64,000 nt of DNA from Seriola aureovittata (lineage: Eukaryota; Chordata; Actinopteri; Carangiformes; Carangidae), in NCBI RefSeq assembly GCF_021018895.1, contig NC_079382.1, positions 22,662,501-22,726,500 on the forward strand, written 5' to 3'. Positions 41,570-52,020 of this stretch are shown one piece after another. How positions within the stretch are numbered: position 1 is the first letter of the stretch; each line of letters starts with the position of its first letter. Position numbers and translations under genes: made by a program. The notes beneath the pieces were generated by a model that saw nothing but the letters and a program-made list of their open reading frames with translations, ran no database searches and had not been told where the DNA came from.

Positions 41570-42400
41570 AACATTTCAGGGAGCGTTTGGTGACGGGTGG
41601 CCCGCCCCCTCGGCTTAAAGCAATTAATTCAGCTTTCTGACATCAAAACTCTCGGCTCAGCTCGACAGCTTGGAGCTCAAATAAAAAAAAAATGAAAAAA
41701 AGGCAAGTTCTCCTGGGAACAGAGTAAAGATGGCAGGCTCCTTTCTCCACTGTTTGCTCAGTGGCTCTGAGAGCTATCTTCCCCCCATCCTGAATGAAAT
41801 GCGAGGGCACAAACAATGTGCCGGAGGAGAGAAAGGGCCGGCGGGGAATGAACAGTTTGGAGTATTTGCTCAGTGGAGGAGCAGCCACAAAGGCAGAGCC
41901 ACGGCGTTCCCATGAATCAAGGCGCCGTCTCAGGCGCCTTTTTGTTGTGGCGGGTCTGTGACGCCAGCTATTAGACACTAGCACTACATATAACTGGTTT
42001 CATGTCATTTAAAGCCTTTTCTCTGTAGAACTGTACCGTCAGGTGACCCGCTGGTGACTTGTTTTATTTGGCTGGTTGGCGTGGAGGCGGCTGGCCGAGT
42101 TTAGCGCTGCACGTGGCGCCGCAGCTCACCTTCAGGGAAGAGAAATATTTAGAGAGTTTCCTCACTTCAGATGGGGGAGACTGAAGATTTGACCAGTAAC
42201 TCTGACGTTTAGCTGTAGTTGACCGTTGCCCCGCCAGTTTTTATCCCCATCCAGAAACCCCCAGACCCCGAGCTCTCTGGGTGGCCGGGTTTGAGGTCTG
42301 AAAGGCACCCAGATTGACTCTTAAGCTCTTTTCGCCTTAAGAAAGCGTCATTGTACATGTCCATGAATGGCAAATGGCTGTTTATCTAAGATGGACCCGT
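41570..42400. promoter_or_regulatory. Candidate enhancer cluster 5-6 kb left of the foxa2 3' end
   Basis: About 800 bp of unique GC-balanced DNA. Sub-blocks: 41580-41640 with AAAGCAATTAATTCAG; 41750-41960 with GGGCACAAACAATGTGCCGG (a SOX motif in a near-palindrome) and the hairpin AAGGCGCCGTCTCAGGCGCCTT; 42190-42400 with TGACTCTTAAGCTC, GCCTTAAGAAAG and CTGTTTATCTAAG. Short open frames on both strands lack family resemblance. This is the strongest-looking block between pax1 and foxa2, judged by composition and motif density. Confidence 0.35.
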
Positions 42401-42945
42401 TTTTTTTTTTTGAAGTATCAGCGGTTCAAAGACGCCCCACCTCTGTGAGACCTCAGATTCACTGTGTTCTCATTTCTTCAACATTAAAGCAGGAAACTTC
42501 TTCCTCAGATCAAAGATGAGAAATTCTTTAATGCTGCACTACACAAAGTTTAATGTTGAAGTTCAGTGATCGTCTGAAAGTCTCTCAATACAGAGTTAAA
42601 GATGAACTGAAACCAGAGAAGTGAAAATGATAATATTCTATAAATCTCTAATGGTCTGATAAATAAACCGAACATGGAGAAGCAGCGTTTAGTTACCACA
42701 CACCACAGAGCAGGAACAGGAAGTTTGATTTTATAGTGATAAATTATCTTCTTAATAAATTCGCAATGACCAATGTAATTGTTTGACTAAATGAAGTGTC
42801 AAATTTTTTAACAGCAGAAGAGTCGCAGGGAGGCGGATTGTGCAAATACGAACAACAACAGACGAACGGTCAAACCAGAGACCAGGATTCAGTGTCTGAG
42901 GTCAGTGTGAACGTTTTCTGTTCTAAACCAGTCTTTCTCTCTCAC

Positions 42946-43755
42946 TCTGACACACACACCTGACACACACTCTGACACACACCTGACACACACTCTGACA
43001 CACACTCTGACACACACCTGACACACACTCTGACACACACCTGAAATACACTCTGACACATACACCTGACACACACACCTGACACACACCTGACACACAC
43101 TCTGACACACACCTGACACACACTCTGACACACACCTGACATACACTCTGACACACACCTGACACACACTCTAACACACACTCTGACACACACCTGACAC
43201 ACACCTGACACACACTCTGACACACACTCTGACACACACCTGACACACACTCTGACACACACCTAACACACACCTGACACACACCTGACACACACCTGAC
43301 ACACACTCTGACACACACCTGACACACACTCTAACACACACTCTGACACACACCTGACACACACTCGACACACACCTGACACACACTCTGACACACACCT
43401 GACACACCTGACACACACCTGACACACAGTCTGACACACGCTCTGACACACATTCTGATACACACCTTACACACACCTGACACACAGTCTGACACACACT
43501 TTGACACAAACCTGACACACACTCTGTCACACACCTGACACACACTCTGACACACACTCTTACACACCTGACACACACCTGACACACACTCTGACACACA
43601 CCTAACACACACCTGACACACACCTGACACACACTCTGTCACACACTCTGACACAAACCTGACACAAACTCTGACACACACTCTAACACACACTCTGACA
43701 CACACCTGACACACACTCGACACACACCTGACACACACCTGACACACACCTGACA
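42946..43755. repeat. 800-bp minisatellite (CTGACACACAC / TCTGACACACA)
   Basis: Array of 10- to 13-bp units mixing CCTGACACACA and CTCTGACACACA with sparse variants (CTAACA, CTGTCA, TCGACA). Minus-strand open frames read VCQVCVRCV-type repeats in all frames and are artefacts. Confidence 0.96.
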
Positions 43756-44522
43756 AACAACTACTACAACACTTCCTGGAGACAAGGGCTCAATTGATCT
43801 TGGACTTTCAAACTTCAGATAAAACAGTTTGATTATAAACATAGTTGCCACCTGAACAACCATCATCACATGACCTCACCTTGACCTCCAGCAGCAGCAC
43901 GGTGTCATGTCTGCCTGTCTGTCTGACACATCCTTAGATAAACCAAATAAAAACTGTCCCCCACCCTTGAATGGACCAGACCAGTCTGACTGCAGTGTTT
44001 TCTCTTTTCTGGTGAGTTTGTTCCGGAAACCAGTCGAGGGCCCGATAAAGCCGAGTGCAAATATGAGGGAGATGTGGAGGTTTACTCAGCGCACACATGG
44101 TCTGTCGGCAGCAGGAGAGGCTCGGCCGAGCTCTGCAGAGGAACCAGAGGTCTGAGAGAAACCAGGAGGCAAGGAGACAAACAGAGAGACTCTAAGAGAG
44201 ACTCACAATTTGATCAAATGAACAAACTCGGGAACACAGACTATGTCGTAGACCAGGAGTGAAAAAGTTAGAATCATACTTTAAGTTCTACGTACGGCAC
44301 CGAACAAGTCCCAAGTCTTTCCTCCCAGCTCACTGTTAATGTGTGAAAACTGCCAAAGCATAGTGGCTTAATGCAAAGGCATTTTGTGAGTACAGTGTAC
44401 AGTTGCAGAGTTATGGTACAGCACAGGAAATTATGTGTAGGATCCCCAGAGTGAAAGAGACGCAAAACAACTACATGCGACACAGTTGCATCTTTATGGT
44501 TGTGTTACAGCTTTTTATAGTT

Positions 44523-44812
44523 GTTCTGCATCTTTGTGGTTGTTTTGTGTCTCTTTGCGGATGTTTTGCATCTTTGTGGTCGTTTTGCATCTTTGTGGAT
44601 GTTTTGCATCTTTGTGGTCGTTTTGCATCTTTGTGGTCGTTTTGCATCTTTGTGGTTGTTTTGCATCTTTGTGGTCGTTTTGCATCTTTGTGGTTGTTTT
44701 GCATCTTTGTGGTCGTTTTGCATCTTTGTGGATGTTTTGCATCTTTGTGGATGTTTTGTATCTTTGTGGATGTTTTGCATCTTTGTGGATGTTTTGCGTC
44801 TCTGCGTCGTTT
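44523..44812. repeat. 19-bp minisatellite (GTTTTGCATCTTTGTGGTC)
   Basis: About 15 units of GTTTTGCATCTTTGTGG followed by TC, AT or TT. Because 19 is not a multiple of three, the array is open in several frames on both strands. Confidence 0.95.
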
Positions 44813-45139
44813 TGTGTATTGTGTATGTTATGCCTCTCAATATTTCACATTATTTATCCAACATTTGTTGATGTTTCAGTCTGAACCAAAGCACAACATG
44901 AAGCGTGTCCAGAGGAGAGATGTTTAAAAACAACATTCATCCAATATTAGTTGAAAACAACTGGAGCCTCTGTAATCTTTCATGATCCATTTTTTAGAAA
45001 TCACATATCTGACACCACGAGTCTGCTTGTCGTTCCTGGAGGGTTTGTACAGGACTGTAGGAATAATTGTGCGTGTGGAGTGAGGACATCCCTCATATGT
45101 ATGCATGTGTGTGTGTGTATGTGTGGTAAACGCTCCCTG

Positions 45140-45300
45140 TCCAAACACAGCATCGCCGGCTAAGCCCTGACCTCGAACGGCTCGGCATGCAGCCTCCCCA
45201 TTATTCTTGGTCACAGAAAGGTCATTATTATTCATAACGTGTTGATTGCTTTCTTGAGCAAACGGAGACGCTCGGCGGCGGCGAGGCTGATGAAACCAGC
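45140..45300. promoter_or_regulatory. Candidate conserved non-coding element
   Basis: Unique block with CCTCCCCATTATTCTTGGTC, ACAGAAAGGTCATTATTATT and CGTGTTGATTGCTTTCTTG (a forkhead-type TGTTGATT). No repeat similarity and no sensible open frame. Candidate enhancer near foxa2. Confidence 0.3.
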
Positions 45301-45311
45301 CCTCACACCTC

Positions 45312-45330
45312 AGCACAGATATATACATAT

Positions 45331-45372
<42 letters not shown>

Positions 45373-45379
45373 CTGTGCT
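45312..45379. repeat. (AT)n inside a 19-bp inverted repeat
   Basis: AGCACAGATATATACATAT (45312-45330) and ATATGTATATATCTGTGCT (45361-45379) are exact reverse complements around a 30-bp AT tract, making a 68-bp cruciform-prone palindrome. Confidence 0.93.
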
Positions 45380-45469
45380 TTTGTTCATGAGAGTTAAGAT
45401 TTCAGGAATAAATTTTCCCTTTAAGTTTTATTTCTCTGTAGAATAACACACGTGTGTCCTGCTGAAATA

Positions 45470-45900
45470 GCTCAACAAATACTAGATGGATCGTCACTAA
45501 TTTCTATACAGACATTCATGTTTGTAATCAGTGCCGATCCGAGACTCTGGGGGGGCCCAGGCAGAGAAGCCCATCGAATAACCCCCCCTCCACATACAGA
45601 CTATTTCCGACGTAAAATTTAGAGATGTCTCCTTAACACCTCACATGCAGACTATTGGTAGACGCTAGAATTTAAAGATGTTCCCTGAACACCTCACAGG
45701 GAGCCTCTGTGATGGGGGCCTCTCCTGACAGAATCTGCCTCTGCCAGAGTTCATCAGGCTTTAGCTAAAACGCTAAGCTGCTAAACTAGATAGTGAACAC
45801 TGTAAACATACCTGCTAAGCATTAGCATGTTAGCATCGTCACTGTGAGCAGAGCTGCTAGCATAGCGTTAGACTCAGAAACATGAGCTCCAGCTGAAACT
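45470..45900. repeat. Teleost interspersed repeat (GTTAGCATG type)
   Basis: Left part CAACAAATACTAGATGGATC and ATACAGACATTCATGTTTG; right part AGTGAACACTGTAAACATACC and GCATTAGCATGTTAGCATCG, in the order of a common fish repeat. A GGGGGGCCC-rich segment at 45545-45735 interrupts it. Related copy at 47640-47940. Confidence 0.65.
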
Positions 45901-46346
45901 GAGGTGTTTAATATTCAACGTGAGCGGATGCCGTGTGTGTTTGAACACAACCCATTGATCCTGTGTGTAAAGTTAATGGATAACCTGCCCTGTCTGCGGA
46001 CGCCGTCTCAGCCGGCTCGTGAAAACCTGATCAGAGTCGTTTCACTGCAGTTTTAGTCCGACACCGTCGTCACCATCAGATGCTCAGCCCGTTGCCTCTG
46101 TTTCAGAACAGTAAAGGGTTAATGTTTCATGATCAGAGTCAGACTGAGCGGCTCGGAGGTGTGGTGCTTTAAAAAACTCTGACCTGAACCGTGAAACTGT
46201 GATTCCTACAGAAACCAAACACACAGTCTCATAAAACACACACACTGTAGCTGCTGTGTGTGTGTTTGTGCACAACTGTGTCAGAAAACCTGGATTTTAA
46301 TGGCTCTATACAAAACGTACAAGGATTACAAATGATTTACTAAATG

Positions 46347-46347
<1 letters not shown>

Positions 46348-46378
<31 letters not shown>
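46348..46378. repeat. (AAT)n microsatellite
   Basis: Ten AAT units. Confidence 0.93.
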
Positions 46379-47089
46379 CCTGGCACTAGGCTGCATAAAC
46401 AGTGAATTGTGGATGACGACCACTGCACCTTCTGTTATTAGTAGTATGTCTCCTAACCTCAGTTAGTACTAACATCTTAAATAATAAATTCATTCTGCAA
46501 CTGAATCTGAAATAAATCTGTCCAACACTCGAACTTAAACTCGCAGTTTCCACTTTTTTATAACTGAAAATGATTTTGATTAAACATCTTCTTGAACAAG
46601 CCGAGGTCAGAGAGATGAAAGCTCGTCCACAGTGACGGTGTGTTTGTCTCTGTGGTTCTGGACGGGTCGATGCTCGCTGGAGCGTTCGCCTCCTGTTTGA
46701 TGACAGATTTAATTTACAGTTTCCCCAAAATGATCAAATATCATAATCCACATTTAGTTATCTGTTTTAAATATACAAAATAAATCTCAGGAATATCTTT
46801 TAATTCTGTCATATCAAATATTTTAAGAGGTTCTTTAAATATTTGATTTCAAATATTAACAAAACATTTTATTTGAAGAGTAAATTACCATCATTTAATA
46901 ATCCAGTCCGAGTTCAAATGTTTCATAAAAGGGAAAAATGATTATTGGTCTTAAGTGTCTTAATAAATAATAATCACTTTATCACAAGATTTTAATGATG
47001 ATTTTTCCTGTTTAGTTTTTCTCTTGTTAATTTTATTTTTCCAGTATAGTAGATGCTTTTTGCTCATATTTGTTATTTATATAAAGAGC

Positions 47090-47350
47090 TACAACTAACT
47101 GATTTTCATCTTCGATTATTCTGGTGCTTATTTTCTTGATTAATCAATTAATTGTTTTGTTTATAAAATGACAGAAAATAGTGAAATATAATTATAATTT
47201 TTCACACTCTCCAAACAGACATCTTTTATTTTGACAAAGAAAATCATCAAATCCTTGTTCATCACTGATGCTTGAAAAATGACTGAAATAAATATTTGAT
47301 TATAAAAACAATTGATCATTTTCTATCAATCAATTAACTGCAGTAATATT
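47090..47350. repeat. Degenerate teleost interspersed repeat
   Basis: GAGCTACAACTAACTGATTT, TTGATTAATCAATTAATTG, TTTATAAAATGACAGAAAAT and CAATCAATTAACTGCAGTAA follow the order of the abundant AATCGATTA family; a clearer copy than 5228 or 38525. Confidence 0.65.
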
Positions 47351-47639
47351 TATTAAAATGGTGGATCTTTAAACTGCTGGATGACATTTGTCCACCCTGC
47401 AGACACGACAGCTGTGAATCCTCGTGTACGAGTCACACTCACCTGTATGAGCGAGTCTCTAATATAAAATCTGACGTCATTCATCATGTTGTAGTTTCAC
47501 AGATCAAAGTTTGGAGACAATGATTTAAAATATTTAAAGTAAAAAGTAGGAAAATAATCTCTGAATTATCAATGAATCTGTGATGTTCAAACTCCTTCCA
47601 ACCACGTGACTCTGTAGCTGGTGGCAAACTGAAATCTGG

Positions 47640-47940
47640 TTCAGACATTCGTTGTTCCCAGAGGATGAATCCTAATGACTTTTGTTAGTGATTTTTCCTG
47701 CAGCATCAGCAGCTGAACATCTATCAGATGGATTGGGTTCAAATTTTATTCAGACTTGAATAAAATGAATCCTTATAACTTTGGTGAATCTCTGAACTTT
47801 CCTCTAGCGCCACCACAAGGCCAAAAGTTTCATTTATCCAACACTTTATGAGACATTCCCATCAGCCTCAGCTGCAGTTTGGTTTTAAAGCTAATTAGCT
47901 CATGTTAGCATGCTAACATGCTGAATTTAGATGGTGAACA
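47640..47940. repeat. Teleost interspersed repeat (CTCTAGCGCCACCA type)
   Basis: CAGAGGATGAATCCTAATGAC, TTTCCTCTAGCGCCACCACA, GACATTCCCATCAGCCTCAG and ATGTTAGCATGCTAACATGC occur in the order of an abundant fish repeat. Same family as 45470-45900. Confidence 0.75.
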
Positions 47941-48627
47941 TAGTAAGAATAAACCTGTATAAATAAATATTTAAACTCTCTGAGACCAGAATCCTCCTGA
48001 AACACGTCCTGTGTCGCCATTAGTCTCATGTTAATGTGATTTAAAACATTTTCACTGTCTGTCGTTCTCGTTTATCTGCTGACACTTTCCTGTGACTTCA
48101 CAGTTTACTGCTAATGTTGTAAAGAGAGACTGGATCTCCACAGTTAATTTAGTTTCCACTGTCCAATCAGTGCTTTTCTAGTTGTATGTGGCGTGTAAAC
48201 ATAAATGTTACTGAACACTAAACTAGTTTTACTTTAGTAAAAGTTTTACTTGCTTTGCTTTTTAAGTAGTTTATTCTTTTTATTTAATTTATTGCATTCA
48301 TATGTTTTCTTACATATTTATTCCTTTATTTAATATGAAAGGATATTGTTGTATTACAGACACGTCATAACTTTTATTTTCAAAATAAAAGTCATGAATT
48401 TCAAAACTTTTATTGTCAAACTGCCTCAGAAACACAGCAGGTGGATAAATCTTTGTGGAAAGTGGAACAAATTGAATGAAACCAATAAAACATTGAGTTT
48501 TTTATATAAAGGTTTTTATCTGTAGCACATGTAAACACACAGATGAATGATGGACTGTGGAAAACTGTTTTTCTCGCATTAAAATACAAATCGAAGTGAA
48601 TTTATTTTTCAAAAAGTCCTTTTTATT

Positions 48628-49779
48628 TCATGTGGAGTTCATTATGGGTCTGGTGTAGACGCCGTGGTAGTAGTTGGTGTCGGTGTGAGCGGGATCCAGG
48701 CCGGTTTTAGCCGCCACCACCGCCCCGGACACCGGGTAGCCGTAGCCTCCGTACTGGAGCACCGGGTCCAGTTTGTGGTGCTGAGGCTCGGACATGAGGT
48801 TGTTGATGGAGAACGGGTGGTTGAAGGAGTAGTGGGGGTGGGGAGGGGGAGGGGGAGGGGGGTAGTGCTCTGGTTTCAGGTGGGCAGCGGCCTCATGCAG
48901 CAGCAGCGGGTGATGATGATGATGGTGATGATGATGATGATGGGGGAACAGGTGCGGAGGGTGCGCGGGGCTGGAGGGCAACAGTTTGAGGTCGACCCCG
49001 GGTCCCTTTGCCTCTGAGGACTGGGGGGAGGAGGAGGAGGAGGAGGAGGAGGAGGAGGAAGAGGGGGAGTGCGGGGAGTCTGAACTGGAGCTGGTGCTGG
49101 TGACCGAGCCGCCCTCAGACCCGGGCTTCCCCCCCGCCTCCTTGTCACCGGCACCGGGCTGTTTCCCGCACTTGAAGCGCTTCTGCCGCCGCAGGTAGCA
49201 GCCGTTCTCGAACATGTTCCCGGAGTCCGGGTGCAGCGCCCAGAAGGAGCCTTTCCCGGGTTTGTCCGGGGAGCGCGGCACCTTGATGAAGCAGTCGTTG
49301 AAGGAGAGCGAGTGTCGGATGGAGTTCTGCCACCGCTGCTGGTTCTGCCGGTAGAACGGGAACAGGTCCATGATCCACTGGTAGATCTCGTTCAGCGTCA
49401 GCATCTTGCTCCCGGACTGCTGGATCGCCATGGTGATCAGGGAGATGTAGGAGTACGGCGGCTTGGCGTGCGTGTAGCTGCGCCGGTACGGTTTGGGCTC
49501 CCTGGATCTGATGCTGCAGGCCGGGCCGTACACCGGGCTCATCACCGGCATGGTCCCGTACGGAGGCGGGCTGATGGAGCTCATGCTCGGGGGCAGCCCG
49601 GCGCCCAGGCCCGGCGTCATCCCGGCCCCGGCCTGCACCACGACCCCGGGGTTCTGCGACATCCCGCCGGGCACCGCGGAGTGACAGACCCCGGCCGGGT
49701 TCATGTGCGCGGGGCCGGTCATGCCAGGCGCGTTCATGTAGCTGCTCATGGAGTTCATGTTTCCCGCTGCGGTGTAACA
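48628..49779 (-). CDS. foxa2: foxa2 coding exon 2 (forkhead domain)
   Basis: Acceptor CTCTGTGTTTCAG; first codons TGT TAC ACC (CYT), matching CYTS/CYTA after the splice site in FoxA2 proteins. Encodes the Gly/Pro/Met-rich N-terminal linker, the forkhead domain and the Ser/His-rich C-terminal half. Stop TGA at 48628-48630. Confidence 0.95.
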   Translation of the reverse strand, partial: CYTAAGNMNSMSSYMNAPGMTGPAHMNPAGVCHSAVPGGMSQNPGVVVQAGAGMTPGLGAGLPPSMSSISPPPYGTMPVMSPVYGPACSIRSREPKPYRRSYTHAKPPYSYISLITMAIQQSGSKMLTLNEIYQWIMDLFPFYRQNQQRWQNSIRHSLSFNDCFIKVPRSPDKPGKGSFWALHPDSGNMFENGCYLRRQKRFKCGKQPGAGDKEAGGKPGSEGGSVTSTSSSSDSPHSPSSSSSSSSSSSSPQSSEAKGPGVDLKLLPSSPAHPPHLFPHHHHHHHHHHHPLLLHEAAAHLKPEHYPPPPPPPHPHYSFNHPFSINNLMSEPQHHKLDPVLQYGGYGYPVSGAVVAAKTGLDPAHTDTNYYHGVYTRPIMNST

Positions 49780-51738
49780 CTGAAACACAGAGAGCAAGTT
49801 ATTAACAGTTAATTAATGCAGGATGATAGTAAAGATATCACTGCCAATTAACCAATCAAAAGTCTGTTCATGTTATTTAAATAAAAACAAATCATATAAA
49901 TGACACTTTGAACATAAACAACAGGAAGTCAGACAAACAAACAAATAATAACAAACAAAAACAAACATTTAGCCTGTTTAAAAAAAAAAGTAGTTTTCAC
50001 GTAAAAATGATATTTTTGCATTAGTGCAGTGGGTCTATCAATAATCTTTTATCTAAATAAATGAATGATACATTTTCTGCCAATCAACCAACACTAACAC
50101 TAAGTATTAATCTAAACTTTTTTCTTTTCTTATCTCAATCTTTTTGAGGTGCTTTGTGTTATTTTTGGAGTTATATCTAATTTATGACACGGACAATTGA
50201 ACTATGTAATAGTCTTAATATTGCTTGATTAATTATTTAGGCCTAAATTATTAATCAATTATCAAAATAGTTGATTTTCTGATGATTGATTAATTGACTA
50301 ATAATTGCATCTTGTGCCACTGTGATCATGCTTTTTAATTTTTCTATAATACACTTGGTTTGAAATTTATTTACCCACATTTTAATTCCTTTGTGCACAT
50401 CTGTTATTTTATACTTTCAATCCAAACACCAGCACAGACAGAAGTGAGTTAAATTCAGGCATTAATTCAATTATATTTCCTCATTTCAGATGCCGTAACA
50501 TAAATTTACTCCATATTCCTTTATTTATCGTTTTCTCTTATTCTTTTTATCATGATTATATGTCTCTGATGTTCTAATAAATAAATCTTTGGACTCTAAA
50601 GCCACAAGGCCCAATCTGTGTGTGACTCAGTCTACAGAAATAAAATGAAACTCATTAAACTTCAGCTTGAGATGTTTCAAAAGTCTCTGCACCTTCAGGG
50701 ATAAAACTCGCTCTGTTGATCATTAAATGATCGACTCGACATAAAACATGTTTTAAACTGTAGAAAACTTCTCCTGAAAACGAACAAATTCCCTGAAAGC
50801 ACAGAAAAGAGAACTGAATATCTGGTTAAATTATCATTATTATTATCATCATTATTATCATTATTATTATCAGTAACAAATGAGAGGCTGTTAACACTGA
50901 TATTGGTCTTTGATTAAAAAAGGATAAATACTGACAGATTGGTTCATGTGTTCTTTAAGTGTAAAACACTATTTAAGATTCTCTAGTTGACAGTCACTTC
51001 ACACTGTCTGGCCTTGGTGTGACCTACATTTCATTTTCTTCACTTTTATTTAATCTTACAAACATAAAGACCAGAAATTTAATTTGAGTTTTACTTGTTT
51101 CCACAAATACATTTTCAGCTATTTTTCACAGGATTTCTGCAACAGAAATGAAAATAATTATCTTAAGAAAAATACATTTTTTGAAAAACTCTTTAACTTT
51201 GTCATTTTTAAATGTAATTGAAGATTTGCTTTCATGGAAATAACAGTTTGGATTTGTTTGATCATATCTGATTTTTGCTCCAAAACGGGAACGAAAATAA
51301 AATAGAAGAGAAACCTGAGCTGTAATTTGAACTCAGGGCAGAAAGAGAAGTTTGTTGAAAGTTAAGTCGTTAAAATGAAATGCATCATATATTTTTAATT
51401 ACAGAATAAAGATTCAAGTGTATGTGAAATTGTAGGTTAAAGTGTGAAGCCATGTTGTAATGGTTCGGAATGTGAGTGAAATACCGAGAAGGCCTATAAA
51501 AAAATCCAGTAAGTGGACATTGAGTTAAGTTTTTTGTTAATTTCATCTTCTCATCAGAGGCAGGAACTTCCGGTCTGTTCGGTACTAGATCACAGTTAAA
51601 ACTCGTGTAGGTTTATAATCAGCGGGCTTCCGCTCACATGAACCCGCAGGAAAGTGCACACACCTCGGTCTCTCCGTAGTAGCTGCTGCCGCTCCAGTCC
51701 GGATGCTCGTGTCCCTCCATCTTAAAGGCGCTCAGCAT
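48628..51738 (-). CDS. foxa2: FoxA2-group forkhead transcription factor (two coding exons, 408 aa)
   Basis: Pioneer transcription factor of notochord, floor plate and endoderm, nuclear. Exons 51664-51738 and 48628-49779 join in phase 0 to give 408 aa, the size of zebrafish Foxa2. The N-terminus [19 protein letters not shown] matches the FoxA transactivation region. Forkhead domain at about residues 131-228 ([16 protein letters not shown] to YLRRQKRFK), with the recognition helix [12 protein letters not shown] from residue 175. C-terminal conserved boxes [21 protein letters not shown] and [14 protein letters not shown] are FoxA2-type (FoxA1 differs at the end). Unusual points: [18 protein letters not shown] and SFWALHP differ from typical Foxa2, and poly-Ser and 11-residue poly-His tracts flank the C-terminal boxes. 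It may be the second teleost copy (called 'foxa' in some fish) rather than foxa2 proper; a tree would decide. Confidence 0.92.
49780..51663 (-). other. foxa2: foxa2 intron 1
   Basis: GT-AG intron of 1.9 kb, AT-rich. Minor repeats: ATTATC tracts near 50834-50876 and an ATTAATC-rich block at 50220-50300 resembling the interspersed family at 47090. No other exon seen. Confidence 0.85.
51664..51738 (-). CDS. foxa2: foxa2 coding exon 1
   Basis: 25 codons from ATG at 51738 ([20 protein letters not shown]...) to GAG|GTGTGT in phase 0. FoxA proteins commonly start ML-(S/G)-xxKMEGHEHxDW, so this upstream Met rather than Met7 is taken as the start. Confidence 0.92.
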
Positions 51739-52020
51739 CGTGCACGCTCCAGACCAGACTCATCCAAACAGCTGCAACACGAGGCGGGAAAACAAAACAC
51801 GTGAACCCCACCTGTCCTCAGCTGGCGGCCGGTATCGGTCCGGTGTATCCTGGCTGTTTACAACCGGGGCTGGTGGCTCATACCTGGGCAGCTTCACTGT
51901 GACCGGGACACGGTCTCTGCTCAGTGACTGAGTCTGCCGCGGAACCAGCGACCAATCAGCTGTCTCCTCTGTCCGCGCTCGAGCTCACAGTCTCATTTGA
52001 ATATTGTCAACACCTCTGCA
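51739..52020 (-). promoter_or_regulatory. foxa2: foxa2 promoter region
   Basis: Immediately upstream of the ATG on the minus strand. Contains an inverted CCAAT box (plus-strand ACCAATCAGC near 51951) and, at 51993-52012, TGTTGACAATATTCAAATGA on the minus strand, a forkhead-type TGTTGAC with an adjacent ATTCAAAT octamer-like motif. GC-rich with several CpGs. TSS not determined. Confidence 0.5.

Larger units (their letters stand above)
26405..42945. other. Central intergenic DNA between pax1 and foxa2
   Basis: No coding exon recognised over 16.5 kb. Contains MITE-like, SINE and simple repeats listed separately, GC-richer unique blocks near 29290-29820 and 34480-34800, and candidate non-coding elements from 36780 rightwards. 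39350-39880 has two overlapping opposite open frames (128 and 84 codons) without recognisable similarity. Confidence 0.5.
43756..48627. other. Intergenic DNA downstream (3') of foxa2
   Basis: No coding exon recognised. The right end, about 48360-48627, is probably foxa2 3' UTR: minus-strand AATAAA hexamers occur at about 48373, 48411, 48601 and 48622. 46540-47080 and 47960-48600 are AT-rich unique DNA with nothing else visible. Confidence 0.5.

Noticed and set aside
42889..43756. Cys-rich VCQVCVR proteins on the minus strand
   Set aside because: Open in several frames because of the CTGACACACAC minisatellite.
44403..44927. Membrane-like Phe/Leu/Cys-rich open frames and CRISPR-like spacing
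   Set aside because: Continuous 19-bp minisatellite without spacers; open frames are periodic artefacts.
48664..49812. Plus-strand open frames across foxa2
   Set aside because: Antisense shadows of the forkhead exon.
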